Assembly: GCA_041748075.1 (NCBI GenBank)
Contig: JBGTDX010000056.1
Location: 1-25,452 of the forward strand
Source of the DNA: JBGSYJ01 sp041748075
GTDB taxonomy: Bacteria > Acidobacteriota > Thermoanaerobaculia > Gp7-AA8
Direction of reading: 5' to 3'
DNA length: 25,452 nt
The stretch's first letter is position 1, and the number at the start of each line of letters is the position of its first letter. The translations under genes and the position numbers were made by a program. This document shows positions 7,375 to 14,714 of this stretch, in pieces. The notes under the pieces were generated by a model, which was not told the origin of the DNA, searched no databases, and saw only the letters and a list, made by a program, of their open reading frames with translations.

Positions 7375-7737
7375 TCAGTCGCAGTGAAAATAGAAGCGAT
7401 TTCCGTCGATGTCTTCCACGGTGAACTGACGCAAGCCCCAGGTCTTGCGCTCGAGAGGCTCAACGATCTTGGCGCCCAGCGAAGACAGTTCCTGGTAAGT
7501 GGCGTCTATATCCGCCGCAAAAACCCAGTGAACGGCAGGTTCGAACGGTCGCTCTCTTCTTCGAAAGAAGATGGGGACGTCGTCTCGCGAAACGGCACCA
7601 ATATCTCCTCCGGGGTAGAGCCACCCGATCTCAAAACCGAGTGCGTCGCGGTAATGTTGCTGCGCCCGTACCACGTCCTCGACCGGTAGCTCCGGTGTGG
7701 GATGGGCGAACATCATCAGTCCTCCTTCTTCGTTCAC
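7375..7737 (-). CDS. VOC family protein, inverted near-identical copy of the gene at 22372
   Basis: The protein has 120 residues from GTG 7737-7735, the start shared with the paralogue at 22372-22734. An alternative ATG at 7716 has a better ribosome binding site (GGAGG). The single VOC domain reads AHPTPELPVEDVVRAQQHYR, LGFEIGWLYPGGDIGAV, HWVFAADIDATYQEL and FTVEDIDGNRFYFHCD. The DGNRFYFH ending and the ELPVEDV...YRDALGF start are typical of bleomycin-resistance-like cassette proteins. By eye only about ten of 120 residues differ from the other copy, mostly at residues 4-9. Identity continues roughly 20 bases past the stop codon and upstream through the TTGCC before the start codon. Ligand unknown. 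Confidence 0.85.
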   Translation of the reverse strand: MNEEGGLMMFAHPTPELPVEDVVRAQQHYRDALGFEIGWLYPGGDIGAVSRDDVPIFFRRRERPFEPAVHWVFAADIDATYQELSSLGAKIVEPLERKTWGLRQFTVEDIDGNRFYFHCD

Positions 7738-7861
7738 GGCAACCACCCACGTGTCTTGCGCTGTCTGATCGGCTGGCGATCACGGGCGGCGACCAGTCCG
7801 TACTAAAAGTATAGCGCTCGCGGAGCAGCAGCGATCAGGTTAGTTTCCGTGCAGCGCCTGG

Positions 7862-8278
7862 CTATTCGTCCATCCTGCGAAACTCGATAGTCCCTCCATC
7901 GCTCGATCCGGCTCGTTCGATCCTGCCTTTCAACGTCTCGCCATCCAGGGTCAGGTAACACTTGTCGAACGCCACGGTTCGTCCTGGACGCGGAAGTGTT
8001 GTGAGTGTTATCTGCTCCCTCTCCACGACTCCTTCGAGTGGATGCTGGTTGCGTTCATCAGGTCCGATCGAGCCCGTCACCTCGTCGCCGTTCTGTGTCA
8101 ACAGGGCCACGCCGCTGATCGTCTCCCCGTCGAGTGAAATGGTGACGATCCAACGGCCGGTGACATCGACCGCCGCTAAGGCGGTTGCAGCGTCGCGATC
8201 AGATCGACCTCCGGTGGTGGCGCAGCTGGCAGTCGATACCAGTAACAGCAGACAGACGAACGCGTTTCGTGCCTTCAT
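7862..8278 (-). CDS. Small lipoprotein with lipocalin-like beta domain
   Basis: The protein has 138 residues from ATG 8278-8276, with AGGAGAGG just upstream. A signal peptide MKARNAFVCLLLLVSTASC ends in Cys19, a plausible though slightly atypical lipobox (TASC), so membrane anchoring is likely. The mature part is a beta-rich domain beginning VTGRWIVTISLDG and ending GGTIEFRRM. The pattern (GxW start, LDGETLKGRIE, GGTIEF end) resembles the N-terminal domain of the hydrolase pseudogene at 5003. No enzyme motif is seen. It starts 37 bases after the stop of the VOC-extension gene and is probably co-transcribed with it. Confidence 0.65.
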   Translation of the reverse strand: MKARNAFVCLLLLVSTASCATTGGRSDRDAATALAAVDVTGRWIVTISLDGETISGVALLTQNGDEVTGSIGPDERNQHPLEGVVEREQITLTTLPRPGRTVAFDKCYLTLDGETLKGRIERAGSSDGGTIEFRRMDE

Positions 8279-8315
8279 GTCCTCTCCTGTTCGAAGCGGC
8301 CTGTTCCCCCCTCCG

Positions 8316-8963
8316 TTACGACGCATCTTGTCGCTCCACGAAGCGGTAGCTCGCATGACTATCATAAGTGAGCCCGTGTCTCCGCTTCAGTTCCTGAATG
8401 TACCGGAGATCGGCTTTCGTGTGAGGACTTGCGACACCGTCGCCGAGCGGCTCGAATGTGTGGAGGAGCGTTTCCTCGAGGCAACTGCTGACACTCATTC
8501 GCTTGCGCGCGGCCAGGTCCTGCAGGACTGCGGCAAGCCGCCGCTCGAGTCGGATCGGCACGTCGACCCGCTCGATCTCGAGCGGAGGCTCCCGGCTCAA
8601 AATGCGATGTCCGAACGTCAGCGCATATCCATCGAGGTCACGCACTGTGTAGTCGCGAAGCTCCCAGGGGCGGTCGCCCGGCACCTCGATGACCTGGACG
8701 TCATTTGTCCGGTGGAACTCGTACAGCTCGTCGGCATCGCCGACGACGAAATACAGCGAGCATCCCTCAGGCGCCGGAGTGCCGGTCTCGAGGAAAACCT
8801 GCGTCTTGCCGAGGTTGACGCCGGCCATTGTGGGTGGCTCACCCCAACTGAACGCATGTAGAAACCCAAGACGGGTCGTGTAGAACTCGACCGCCGCGGA
8901 GAGATCCGCAACGCGCAGGGATGTGTGGTGCTGTTCAACCTCGACTTGTGGCGCTGAAGTCAT
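8316..8963 (-). CDS. VOC protein fused to a C-terminal ribbon-helix-helix-like extension
   Basis: The protein has 215 residues from ATG 8963-8961, with GGGAGGA seven bases upstream. Residues 1-125 form a VOC domain: QHHTSLRVADLSAAVEFYTT, LGFLHAFSWGEPPTMAGVNL, CSLYFVVGDADELYEFHR, and RDYTVRDLDGYALTFGH. Residues about 130-215 form a second part. IERVDVPIRLERRLAAVLQD followed by LAARKRMSVSSCLEETLLH has the strand-helix-helix pattern and spacing of a ribbon-helix-helix DNA-binding or dimerisation unit. The tail (LRYIQELKRRHGLTYDSHAS) is helical. I recall homologues with the same two-part build, so the fusion is probably genuine. A ligand-sensing regulator is a possible reading but unproven. Confidence 0.8.
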   Translation of the reverse strand: MTSAPQVEVEQHHTSLRVADLSAAVEFYTTRLGFLHAFSWGEPPTMAGVNLGKTQVFLETGTPAPEGCSLYFVVGDADELYEFHRTNDVQVIEVPGDRPWELRDYTVRDLDGYALTFGHRILSREPPLEIERVDVPIRLERRLAAVLQDLAARKRMSVSSCLEETLLHTFEPLGDGVASPHTKADLRYIQELKRRHGLTYDSHASYRFVERQDAS

Positions 8964-9334
8964 GGTTCATCCTCCCGGGAACTACATTAGTGGCGGCGGA
9001 TAGAAATAGAGCTGGTGATACCTGTAATTTCAGAATTCAAGTCATGTTCATCGGCCAGATTCCGTGCAACACCGCCGGAATCCAGAGGTTCCCGGACGGC
9101 GGTAGATGATGCCGAAGAACAATCCGATACCGAAAACGGCAGCGAGACCGCCCCAGCGCACGCCGTCCGGGTGGACGAGATAGTCGAGGTGCAGCGGCCC
9201 GTATGTGCACGCTGTATTTGCGGTTTCTCGAACCATGCAACGCTCTGGTCAAGATCGGAAACATTGAGATCCGTGTCAGCTTTCTTGCTTGTACGGTAAA
9301 CCTCCGGAAGGTGTCGCCTGACGCCCAGGCCCTG
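8964..9334. other. Intergenic region, about 371 bp
   Basis: This lies upstream of the VOC-extension gene and downstream of the methyltransferase gene, both minus strand. It contains one possible small membrane-protein ORF (9048-9236). No clear promoter or terminator was recognised. ATAGAGCTGG at 9006-9015 also occurs at 18711-18720. Confidence 0.4.
9048..9236 (-). CDS. Possible small membrane protein (62 aa)
   Basis: The ORF starts at ATG 9236-9234 and encodes about 62 residues. HPDGVRWGGLAAVFGIGLFF and the following GIIYRRPG form one credible transmembrane helix flanked by a basic end, while the N-terminal 25 residues look irregular. The helix and its RRPG flank look protein-like, but the rest does not. 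It may be the remnant of a longer membrane protein whose N-terminus was lost. No ribosome binding site of note. Confidence 0.3.
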   Translation of the reverse strand: MVRETANTACTYGPLHLDYLVHPDGVRWGGLAAVFGIGLFFGIIYRRPGTSGFRRCCTESGR

Positions 9335-10075
9335 TCAGGCGCGCTGAAGCAGAAAGAAAACATACCCGTAGCTGTCTCCGGCCTGCTCGAAGACCTCGAT
9401 CTCTTTGATCGTTTCGGCAGCGAGCTCTCTTACCGAAGGACTCGGGTGGTCGAGAAGTGCCTTTGCGCGGGGCCCGAGGACGTCGTAATAGCCCTCCACC
9501 CACGCCTCGCGTGGCAGCGTGTGGGTGCCAAGTAGCTTGAAGCCTGCGCGTGTCACCAACTCCGCGTTCTGCTGCACCGCGCGCATGTCAGGGTAGCCGG
9601 CGCGGAAGAAGTCGCGAACAGCAACCGGTGCAGCCTCTCGATCGAGCCAGGACAACTCGCTCACTACAACGAAGCCGCCGGGCAATATGGCGGGTGCCCA
9701 TACGGACAATGCATTTGCAAAGCCGATGTTGTAAGCAGCGCCTTCGGACCAGAGCAGATCCATTCCGGGGAAAGCGGCCGGAATGTCTTTCATGTCCATG
9801 CAGTGCGTGCGCACCAGTTCCCGAACCTGTCGCACTTCGGCACGTCGCTCCAGGTCGTCGAGAAATGGCTGGTGAGTGTCGACGGCGTGAACTGGTGTGC
9901 CAAGCGCACGAGCGATCGCGAGCGTCTGGCGGCCGGACCCGCAGCCCGCGTCAACTATCAAGCGGAAGTCCTGTCTGGGGAGAAGGCGCAGGACGTAGAG
10001 GGTGTGCGCATCGTCACCCGGCCCAAGCTTTTCCATCCCGCCAAAGAGCATGCTGATCGTATCAGAGTCACTCAC
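9335..10075 (-). CDS. Class I SAM-dependent methyltransferase
   Basis: The protein has 246 residues from GTG 10075-10073 with GGAG nine bases upstream; an in-frame start at 10108 would add 11 basic residues. Motif I is LIVDAGCGSGRQTLAIA at about 39-55. HAVDTHQPFLDDLERRA follows as the acidic SAM-ribose strand, then MDLLWSEGAAYNIGF (motif IV region) and LPGGFVVVSELSW (post-IV). The mid-length insertion and C-terminal helix are typical of uncharacterised small-molecule methyltransferases. Substrate unknown. It lies 60 bases downstream of the LytTR response regulator gene on the same strand, so read-through transcription is possible. Confidence 0.8.
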   Translation of the reverse strand: MSDSDTISMLFGGMEKLGPGDDAHTLYVLRLLPRQDFRLIVDAGCGSGRQTLAIARALGTPVHAVDTHQPFLDDLERRAEVRQVRELVRTHCMDMKDIPAAFPGMDLLWSEGAAYNIGFANALSVWAPAILPGGFVVVSELSWLDREAAPVAVRDFFRAGYPDMRAVQQNAELVTRAGFKLLGTHTLPREAWVEGYYDVLGPRAKALLDHPSPSVRELAAETIKEIEVFEQAGDSYGYVFFLLQRA

Positions 10076-10135
10076 GCGCTTTTCTCCAATTCCTTTACGA
10101 CGACCCACGGGATCTTTTCTGGCACAGCACGACTC

Positions 10136-10846
10136 TCATCGCATCGCGGCATTCAGCGCCGCGCGGCGCCGGCGCGACACGGGTACCCGGGTCCCGGACC
10201 TGAGCACCGCGGTGAGCGAGCCGTCGGATTCCTTCACGACGGTCTCGACACGTTCGAGTCGAATGATCGCGGAGCGGTGAATGCGTACGAATCCGGCGTC
10301 TCGCAGGCGCGGCTCTAGCTCGTTGAGCGATTCTCGATGAAGATGGCTTCGCCTGTTCGTCCAGAGCCGGACGTAGTTTCCTGCCGCCTCGATCCATTCG
10401 ATGTCGGCGACCCGAACCAAACGCGTGCCGCCGGCCAGTGGAATTCGAAACGCTGGAATCCGAGCCGTCCCTTCCTCTTCCCGAAGGCGACGCTCGACAC
10501 GCTCGATCGTAGCCTGGAACCGCGCCTCGGAGACGGGTTTGAGCAGGTAGTCGACCGCTTCTGCTTCGAAGGCCTGTACGGCGAATTGGGCGTACGCGGT
10601 CAGAAAGACGACGAGAGGCATCGGCGTAGTTGCCGCTCGATGGAGGACGTCGAACCCATCGAGGCCGGGCATGTGGATGTCGAGAAACAGAAGATGCGGC
10701 TTCTTCTGTTCGATCGCCGTCAATGCTTCGGCTCCGTTCCGGCACTCCGCTACGACGTGGAAGTCCTGAAACGCAACGAGCAGTTGCCGCACACCGCGTC
10801 GTGCGGCCGGCTCGTCGTCGGCGACGACCACGCGCCACTCAGCCAT
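10136..10846 (-). CDS. LytTR-family response regulator
   Basis: The protein has 236 residues. The receiver domain spans about 1-120, with the acidic pair Asp10/Asp11, phospho-acceptor Asp56 in LLFLDIHMPGLDGFD, Thr83 in FLTAYAQ and Lys103 in YLLKPVSE. The LytTR DNA-binding domain spans about 135-236: IPLAGGTRLVRVADIEWIEA, NYVRLWTNRRSHLHRESLNE, GFVRIHRSAIIRLERV, and a C-terminal RVPVSRRRRAAL. Known family: LytR/AgrA/AlgR-type transcription factors binding short direct repeats. The start codon lies inside the end of the histidine kinase gene (overlap 10839-10846), so the two are translationally coupled. Target genes are not evident. Confidence 0.93.
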   Translation of the reverse strand: MAEWRVVVADDEPAARRGVRQLLVAFQDFHVVAECRNGAEALTAIEQKKPHLLFLDIHMPGLDGFDVLHRAATTPMPLVVFLTAYAQFAVQAFEAEAVDYLLKPVSEARFQATIERVERRLREEEGTARIPAFRIPLAGGTRLVRVADIEWIEAAGNYVRLWTNRRSHLHRESLNELEPRLRDAGFVRIHRSAIIRLERVETVVKESDGSLTAVLRSGTRVPVSRRRRAALNAAMR

Positions 10847-11939
10847 CCTCTCGCTCCCTTCCTTTCGATGCCACTGCTTCGCGGAACGGGATTCTCAGCG
10901 TCGCGCCGACACCGCCGCCGCTTCGATTCTCGACGGCGAGACTCGCCGCTTCGCCGTAGAGCGCATGGAGGCGCTCGCGCGTGTTGTTCAGGCCGTGACC
11001 GGAAGGCTCGCCAGCCGAGTCCAGGCCGGGACCGTCGTCGAGAACGGCGATCTCGACGACGTCTCCGTTGCGACGCGCCACCACCGTGACGGTTCCACCA
11101 GCCGGCTGCCGTCCCACCCCATGCCGCACCGCGTTTTCGACGAGATGCTGCACTGCAAGCGCAGGCACGAGCGCGGAACGCACCGCCTCTCCTGCTTCGA
11201 TCCGCGTCTCGAGGCGATCGCTGAATCGCGCCCGTTCGATCTCCAGGTAGTCGTTCACGAGCTGCAGTTCGCGCCCGAGGGACACCTCGTGCGCAGTCGT
11301 GTCGAGCGTCCGGCGGAGCAGATCGCTCAGCAGCTCGATGATACGCGTCGCGGAACGCTGGTCTCCGTCGCGCACCAGCACGGCAATCGTGTTGAGGGTG
11401 TTGAACAGAAAGTGCGGATTGACACGCGACTGGAGCGCCGCCAGGCGCGCGGAGGAGAGCTGCCCGGAGAGCTCTGCCATCGCAATCCGGCGTTCCTTCG
11501 CCTCGGCAAAGTAGCGGACCCCGTGCTCGGTTCCGACGAGCCCGAAATAGATGGCGACTCCGACCGGAAGCGTGATGAACAGCCAGATCGTGAAATGCGT
11601 TCGAAGATCGCCCCACAGGCCTTCCGGCACCAGCGCGCCCTTGAGCAGTGTGCAGAGGCCAGCCCAGAGTGCACTGAACGCCAGCGCGAGCGTCAGGTGG
11701 ATGGCCGCGTTGCGGGCCAGTCGGGGCCGAAGGAGCGGCAATCGCTGCGCGAAGACGAAAACGATCGGCGTGAGCGCGGCATAGATCAGCCAGTCGCCGG
11801 CGCCGAAAAGGATGGCCGAAACATCGAGCGCAGGTTCCCCGCGGATACGCAGTTGGGCGATCTCGTTCACTGCGCCCAGGAGTGCCGGGGCGAGCCATGC
11901 GGCCGACACGATCATCCAGGGGCGAATCCGGCTCTTCAC
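10839..11939 (-). CDS. LytS-type sensor histidine kinase (His_kinase family)
   Basis: The protein has 366 residues; GTG start 11939-11937, with no strong ribosome binding site. The N-terminal about 135 residues hold four hydrophobic segments (near 8-24, 43-63, 78-100 and 115-135) with little extracellular sequence. The H-box follows as LQSRVNPHFLFNTLNTIAVL with His176. The N-box is HLVENAVRHGVG, G1 is LDDGPGLD and G2 is GHGLNNTRERLHALYG, giving the ATPase domain of the YehU/LytS class. Known role: autophosphorylation and phosphotransfer to the LytTR regulator encoded directly downstream with an 8-base overlap. The signal is unknown. Confidence 0.92.
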   Translation of the reverse strand: MKSRIRPWMIVSAAWLAPALLGAVNEIAQLRIRGEPALDVSAILFGAGDWLIYAALTPIVFVFAQRLPLLRPRLARNAAIHLTLALAFSALWAGLCTLLKGALVPEGLWGDLRTHFTIWLFITLPVGVAIYFGLVGTEHGVRYFAEAKERRIAMAELSGQLSSARLAALQSRVNPHFLFNTLNTIAVLVRDGDQRSATRIIELLSDLLRRTLDTTAHEVSLGRELQLVNDYLEIERARFSDRLETRIEAGEAVRSALVPALAVQHLVENAVRHGVGRQPAGGTVTVVARRNGDVVEIAVLDDGPGLDSAGEPSGHGLNNTRERLHALYGEAASLAVENRSGGGVGATLRIPFREAVASKGREREDG

Positions 11940-12077
11940 GAATCAAGAGGGTAGACCAGCGGATGCAAACGCTGCAACCGTTCGCGTACGAAGTCGAGCC
12001 GTCCACACCGCAGGCTCGTTTCCATCCACTCCGCAGGGATATGCTTCCTTGTGCACAAAAGACGGGAAGGTGCGCTG

Positions 12078-12542
12078 ATGCCGGAGGAGAAGTCACCGAC
12101 GCCGGGTGAGAGGGTGGCGACCGTCGCAGGAGTCACACCGATCCTGCGCGTCGCCGATTACGACGCGAGTGTCGACTACTACGTGAACGTTCTCGGATTC
12201 AAGGTCGACTGGGGCTCCGGCGGCTTCGGCTCGGTGAGTCGTGGCAAGGCGAGTCTGATGTTGTGTGAAGGGAGTCAGGGACATCCCGGCACGTGGATGT
12301 GGTTCGCGGTGAGCGACGCCGACAGGCTCTTCGAAGAACTGCGCGATCGCGGCGCCCGGATTCGTCATCCGCCGGAGAATTTTCCGTGGGGTTCTCGCGA
12401 GCTGCACGTGTTCGACATCGACGGGCACGTGCTCCGTTTCGGTTCCGAGACACCGGAGGGAGCTCCGCTCGGACAATGGCTCGACGAAGATGGCGTCCGA
12501 TGGCAGGCGCATTCTGACGGACGGTGGACGAGAGTCGAATGA
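12078..12542 (+). CDS. VOC family protein
   Basis: The protein has 154 residues from ATG 12078 with GGAAGG upstream, preferred over an in-frame start at 12051. Two VOC modules: VTPILRVADYDASVDYYVNV with LGFKVDWGSGGFGSVSRG, and WMWFAVSDADRLFEELRDRG, then SRELHVFDIDGHVLRFGSET. A Trp-rich C-terminal extension follows (LGQWLDEDGVRWQAHSDGRW). It is diverged from the other VOC genes here. The stop overlaps the start of the next gene in ATGA, implying coupled translation. It is divergent from the histidine kinase gene, with about 138 bases between the starts. Confidence 0.85.
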   Translation: MPEEKSPTPGERVATVAGVTPILRVADYDASVDYYVNVLGFKVDWGSGGFGSVSRGKASLMLCEGSQGHPGTWMWFAVSDADRLFEELRDRGARIRHPPENFPWGSRELHVFDIDGHVLRFGSETPEGAPLGQWLDEDGVRWQAHSDGRWTRVE

Positions 12543-12769
12543 GCATGGAACGGATCGCGTTTCATCAGCTCCCTTTGTGGGTGCGACTGGCATCCGCGCT
12601 CGTACTCGTCAATACGTGGATCCTGATTGCCGAGTTCGTCATCGATCGATACGGGCTCGACGACCATCTGCCGTTCTACCGTTATGGCGACATCTGTGTG
12701 TGGGACATCGTCGTGGTCCTTGGAGTCGCCCTGCTTTTCGTACTGAAATCTCGCTCTCCACGTAGTTGA
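12539..12769 (+). CDS. Small two-segment membrane protein (76 aa)
   Basis: ATG 12539 overlaps the VOC stop codon by four bases (ATGA); a second ATG follows at 12545. The 76 residues hold two predicted membrane helices: VRLASALVLVNTWILIAEFV near 15-34 and ICVWDIVVVLGVALLFVL near 51-68. They are joined by IDRYGLDDHLPFYRYGD and end in a basic KSRSPRS. I do not recognise a family. It exists as a degenerate second copy at 19539-19660, which supports it being a real coding sequence. Coupling to a VOC gene hints at a partnership, but that is inference. Confidence 0.65.
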   Translation: MSMERIAFHQLPLWVRLASALVLVNTWILIAEFVIDRYGLDDHLPFYRYGDICVWDIVVVLGVALLFVLKSRSPRS

Positions 12770-12795
12770 TGGCAAGCCATGGGGACAGCTGACCT

Positions 12796-13518
12796 ATGTG
12801 GCTCTATGAAGAGATGGCGCGTTGGTGGCACTTGTTCTCGCCCCCTTCGCACTATGTTGAAGAGGCTCAGGACCTGTTACCGGAGCTCCTCGCAGCCCCC
12901 GATTCGCCACCTCATACTCTCCTCGAGCTCGGTGCTGGCGCCGGGAGCCTCGCGTTCCACCTGAAGGGGAGGCTGGCACTCACGCTCACCGACCGCTCAG
13001 CCTCGATGCTCGGCATCAGCAGCAGTGTGAATCCGGAGTGCGTCCATATTCTCGGTGACATGCGAACGCTGAATCTGGGAACGACATTCGATCTGGTATT
13101 GGTCCACGACGCGATCATGTACGCCACCGAGCCGGGGGCTCTGAAGGCCGTGCTCGCTACCGCCTACCGACACCTTCGCCCAGGTGGCGGAGCCGTCTTC
13201 GTGCCCGACTTTGTGAAGGAGACCTTTGAACCGGCGACCAAAACGGGAGGAGAGGACGGCCCTGACGGCACCGCGCTGCGCTACCTGCAATGGACCTTGG
13301 ACCCCGATCAGGATGATTGCGTCTATGAGGTTCACTGGACTTTCCTGTTTCGGGAGTCCGATGGGTCGATGCAGTTGCGGGCGGATCGTCATCAGTTCGG
13401 CTTGTTTCCACGCGCCGACTGGCTCGCATTCCTGCATGATGCCGGCTTCGACGCGCGATCGCGTCTGGATCCGTGGGGGCGCGATGTCTTTGTCGGCAGG
13501 AAGCCAGGAAGTGTCTGA
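12796..13518 (+). CDS. Class I SAM-dependent methyltransferase
   Basis: The protein has 240 residues from ATG 12796. It begins MWLYEEMARWWHLFSPPSHY, a common opening for small-molecule methyltransferases of the type found near VOC and GNAT genes. Motif I is TLLELGAGAGSLAFHL near 41-56. TLTDRSASML is the acidic strand, GDMRTLNLG carries the adenine-binding Asp, and DLVLVHDAIMYATEP is motif IV, with LRPGGGAVFVPDFV after it. The C-terminal half is beta-rich (YEVHWTFLFRESDGS). Substrate unknown. It starts 26 bases after the small membrane protein, so the three genes from 12078 may share a transcript. Confidence 0.85.
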   Translation: MWLYEEMARWWHLFSPPSHYVEEAQDLLPELLAAPDSPPHTLLELGAGAGSLAFHLKGRLALTLTDRSASMLGISSSVNPECVHILGDMRTLNLGTTFDLVLVHDAIMYATEPGALKAVLATAYRHLRPGGGAVFVPDFVKETFEPATKTGGEDGPDGTALRYLQWTLDPDQDDCVYEVHWTFLFRESDGSMQLRADRHQFGLFPRADWLAFLHDAGFDARSRLDPWGRDVFVGRKPGSV

Positions 13519-13571
13519 AAAGTTGCAGCCATGCGTTACGTCATGCGATTCTGCATGAAGGAGGGACCTTG

Positions 13572-14603
13572 ATGATCCGGCGATGCAGCAGCTTCGGCGT
13601 CATCGCGGTGTCTGTGCTCTGGTTGGCCGTGGGGCTGACCTCCACACCGACGAAGGCCCGGTCGATTACGGCCGCTTCCGATGAGATCGCCTTTGCGTCC
13701 CGCCGCGACGGAGACTGGGAAATCTATGTGATGGGTGCTGCCGGGCAAAACCAACGGCGGCTCACCCGGCGCGATGCGGAGGACCGATTTCCACTCTGGT
13801 CGCATGACCGCCGACAAATCGCATTTGCATCACGCGTCGGGAGCGTCTGGGAGCTCTGGGTCATGAACTCGGATGGTGCACAGCAGAAGCGCCTCGCTGG
13901 GGGCATCGTCGCGAAGTCGACCCGCGGCTGGTCTCCCGACAACGCACGGATCGTCTATGTCGCGGGCAGAGGAAAGAACATCCACATCTATGTCGTCGAC
14001 GTGACATCCGGCGAAATGAGACGGTTGACCGCTTCTCCCGGCGAGCACGGTGATCCGTCATGGTCGCCCGATGGCAGTCGCCTGGCGTTCTCGATGACCC
14101 GCGATGGCAGTTCGCATATCTATGTCATGGGCAGCGACGGCCGCGGCGTCGAGCAGCTCACCAGCGGCGCGGCCTCTCACAGGAGCCCACGGTGGTCACC
14201 AGATGGGAGCGCCATCGCTTTCGTTTCCGATCGCGATGGAACCCCGGATGTCTACGCGATCGACGTGACCGGCGGGAATCTCCAACGGCTCAGCGTCGGG
14301 GCGCAGGTGACAGCTGATCCGCCGTTGTGGTCACCGGATGGCTCCCTGATCGTTTTTCAGATTGCGGACGGCGGGAACTACCAGATCGGGATCGTGCGGG
14401 TCTCCGATCGCGCACGTTGGTTGCTTGCCCGTTCGTCAGCCTACGACGGCAGCTATACATGGGCTCGGGATGAGAACCGCGTCGCATTCATTTCCAGCCG
14501 TGATGGATTCGATGGTCTCTTCACCGTTGGCGCCGATGGCCGGAATCCCGTTCGGCTCACGACGACTCCTTCTCTTACACCGGCGTGGGGATCTCAACGA
14601 TGA
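13572..14603 (+). CDS. Secreted TolB-like PD40 beta-propeller protein
   Basis: The protein has 343 residues from ATG 13572 with GGAGGG seven bases upstream; an upstream in-frame extension to 13473 overlaps the methyltransferase and is rejected. A signal peptide (IAVSVLWLAVGLTS) precedes the mature protein near residue 28. About seven PD40 repeats follow, each with a WSPDGSxIAF-type strand and an IYVMxxDG-type strand (for example DPSWSPDGSRLAFSM, SPRWSPDGSAIAFVSDRDG, PPLWSPDGSLIVFQI). This is the propeller fold of TolB and related periplasmic or surface proteins. There is no catalytic domain, so a binding role is likely. The leader region shares a repeated sequence with 18813. Confidence 0.85.
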   Translation: MIRRCSSFGVIAVSVLWLAVGLTSTPTKARSITAASDEIAFASRRDGDWEIYVMGAAGQNQRRLTRRDAEDRFPLWSHDRRQIAFASRVGSVWELWVMNSDGAQQKRLAGGIVAKSTRGWSPDNARIVYVAGRGKNIHIYVVDVTSGEMRRLTASPGEHGDPSWSPDGSRLAFSMTRDGSSHIYVMGSDGRGVEQLTSGAASHRSPRWSPDGSAIAFVSDRDGTPDVYAIDVTGGNLQRLSVGAQVTADPPLWSPDGSLIVFQIADGGNYQIGIVRVSDRARWLLARSSAYDGSYTWARDENRVAFISSRDGFDGLFTVGADGRNPVRLTTTPSLTPAWGSQR

Positions 14604-14714
14604 GGCGGGCCCACAGGACTCTACAGTATGTGCACAACCAGGCTCGACAGACTTTCGCAGACGTAGTTGACGAGACAACTTTCACACCGCGTCGGTCTGC
14701 GAGGGCGTTTCTCA

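Noticed and set aside
7962..8861. 299-codon plus-strand ORF antisense to the lipoprotein and VOC-extension genes
   Set aside because: Shadow of two well-supported minus-strand genes with good ribosome binding sites.
10965..11954. 329-codon plus-strand ORF antisense to the histidine kinase
   Set aside because: High-GC shadow frame with no domain motifs.
10750..12096. 448-codon minus-strand ORF in another frame of the two-component genes
   Set aside because: Arg/Ala/Pro-rich shadow; the LytS and LytTR frames carry all conserved motifs.
14592..14670. TCTCAAC...GTTGACG after the PD40 gene as an attC site
   Set aside because: The stop position fits, but both boxes are off consensus and no inner hairpin was found.
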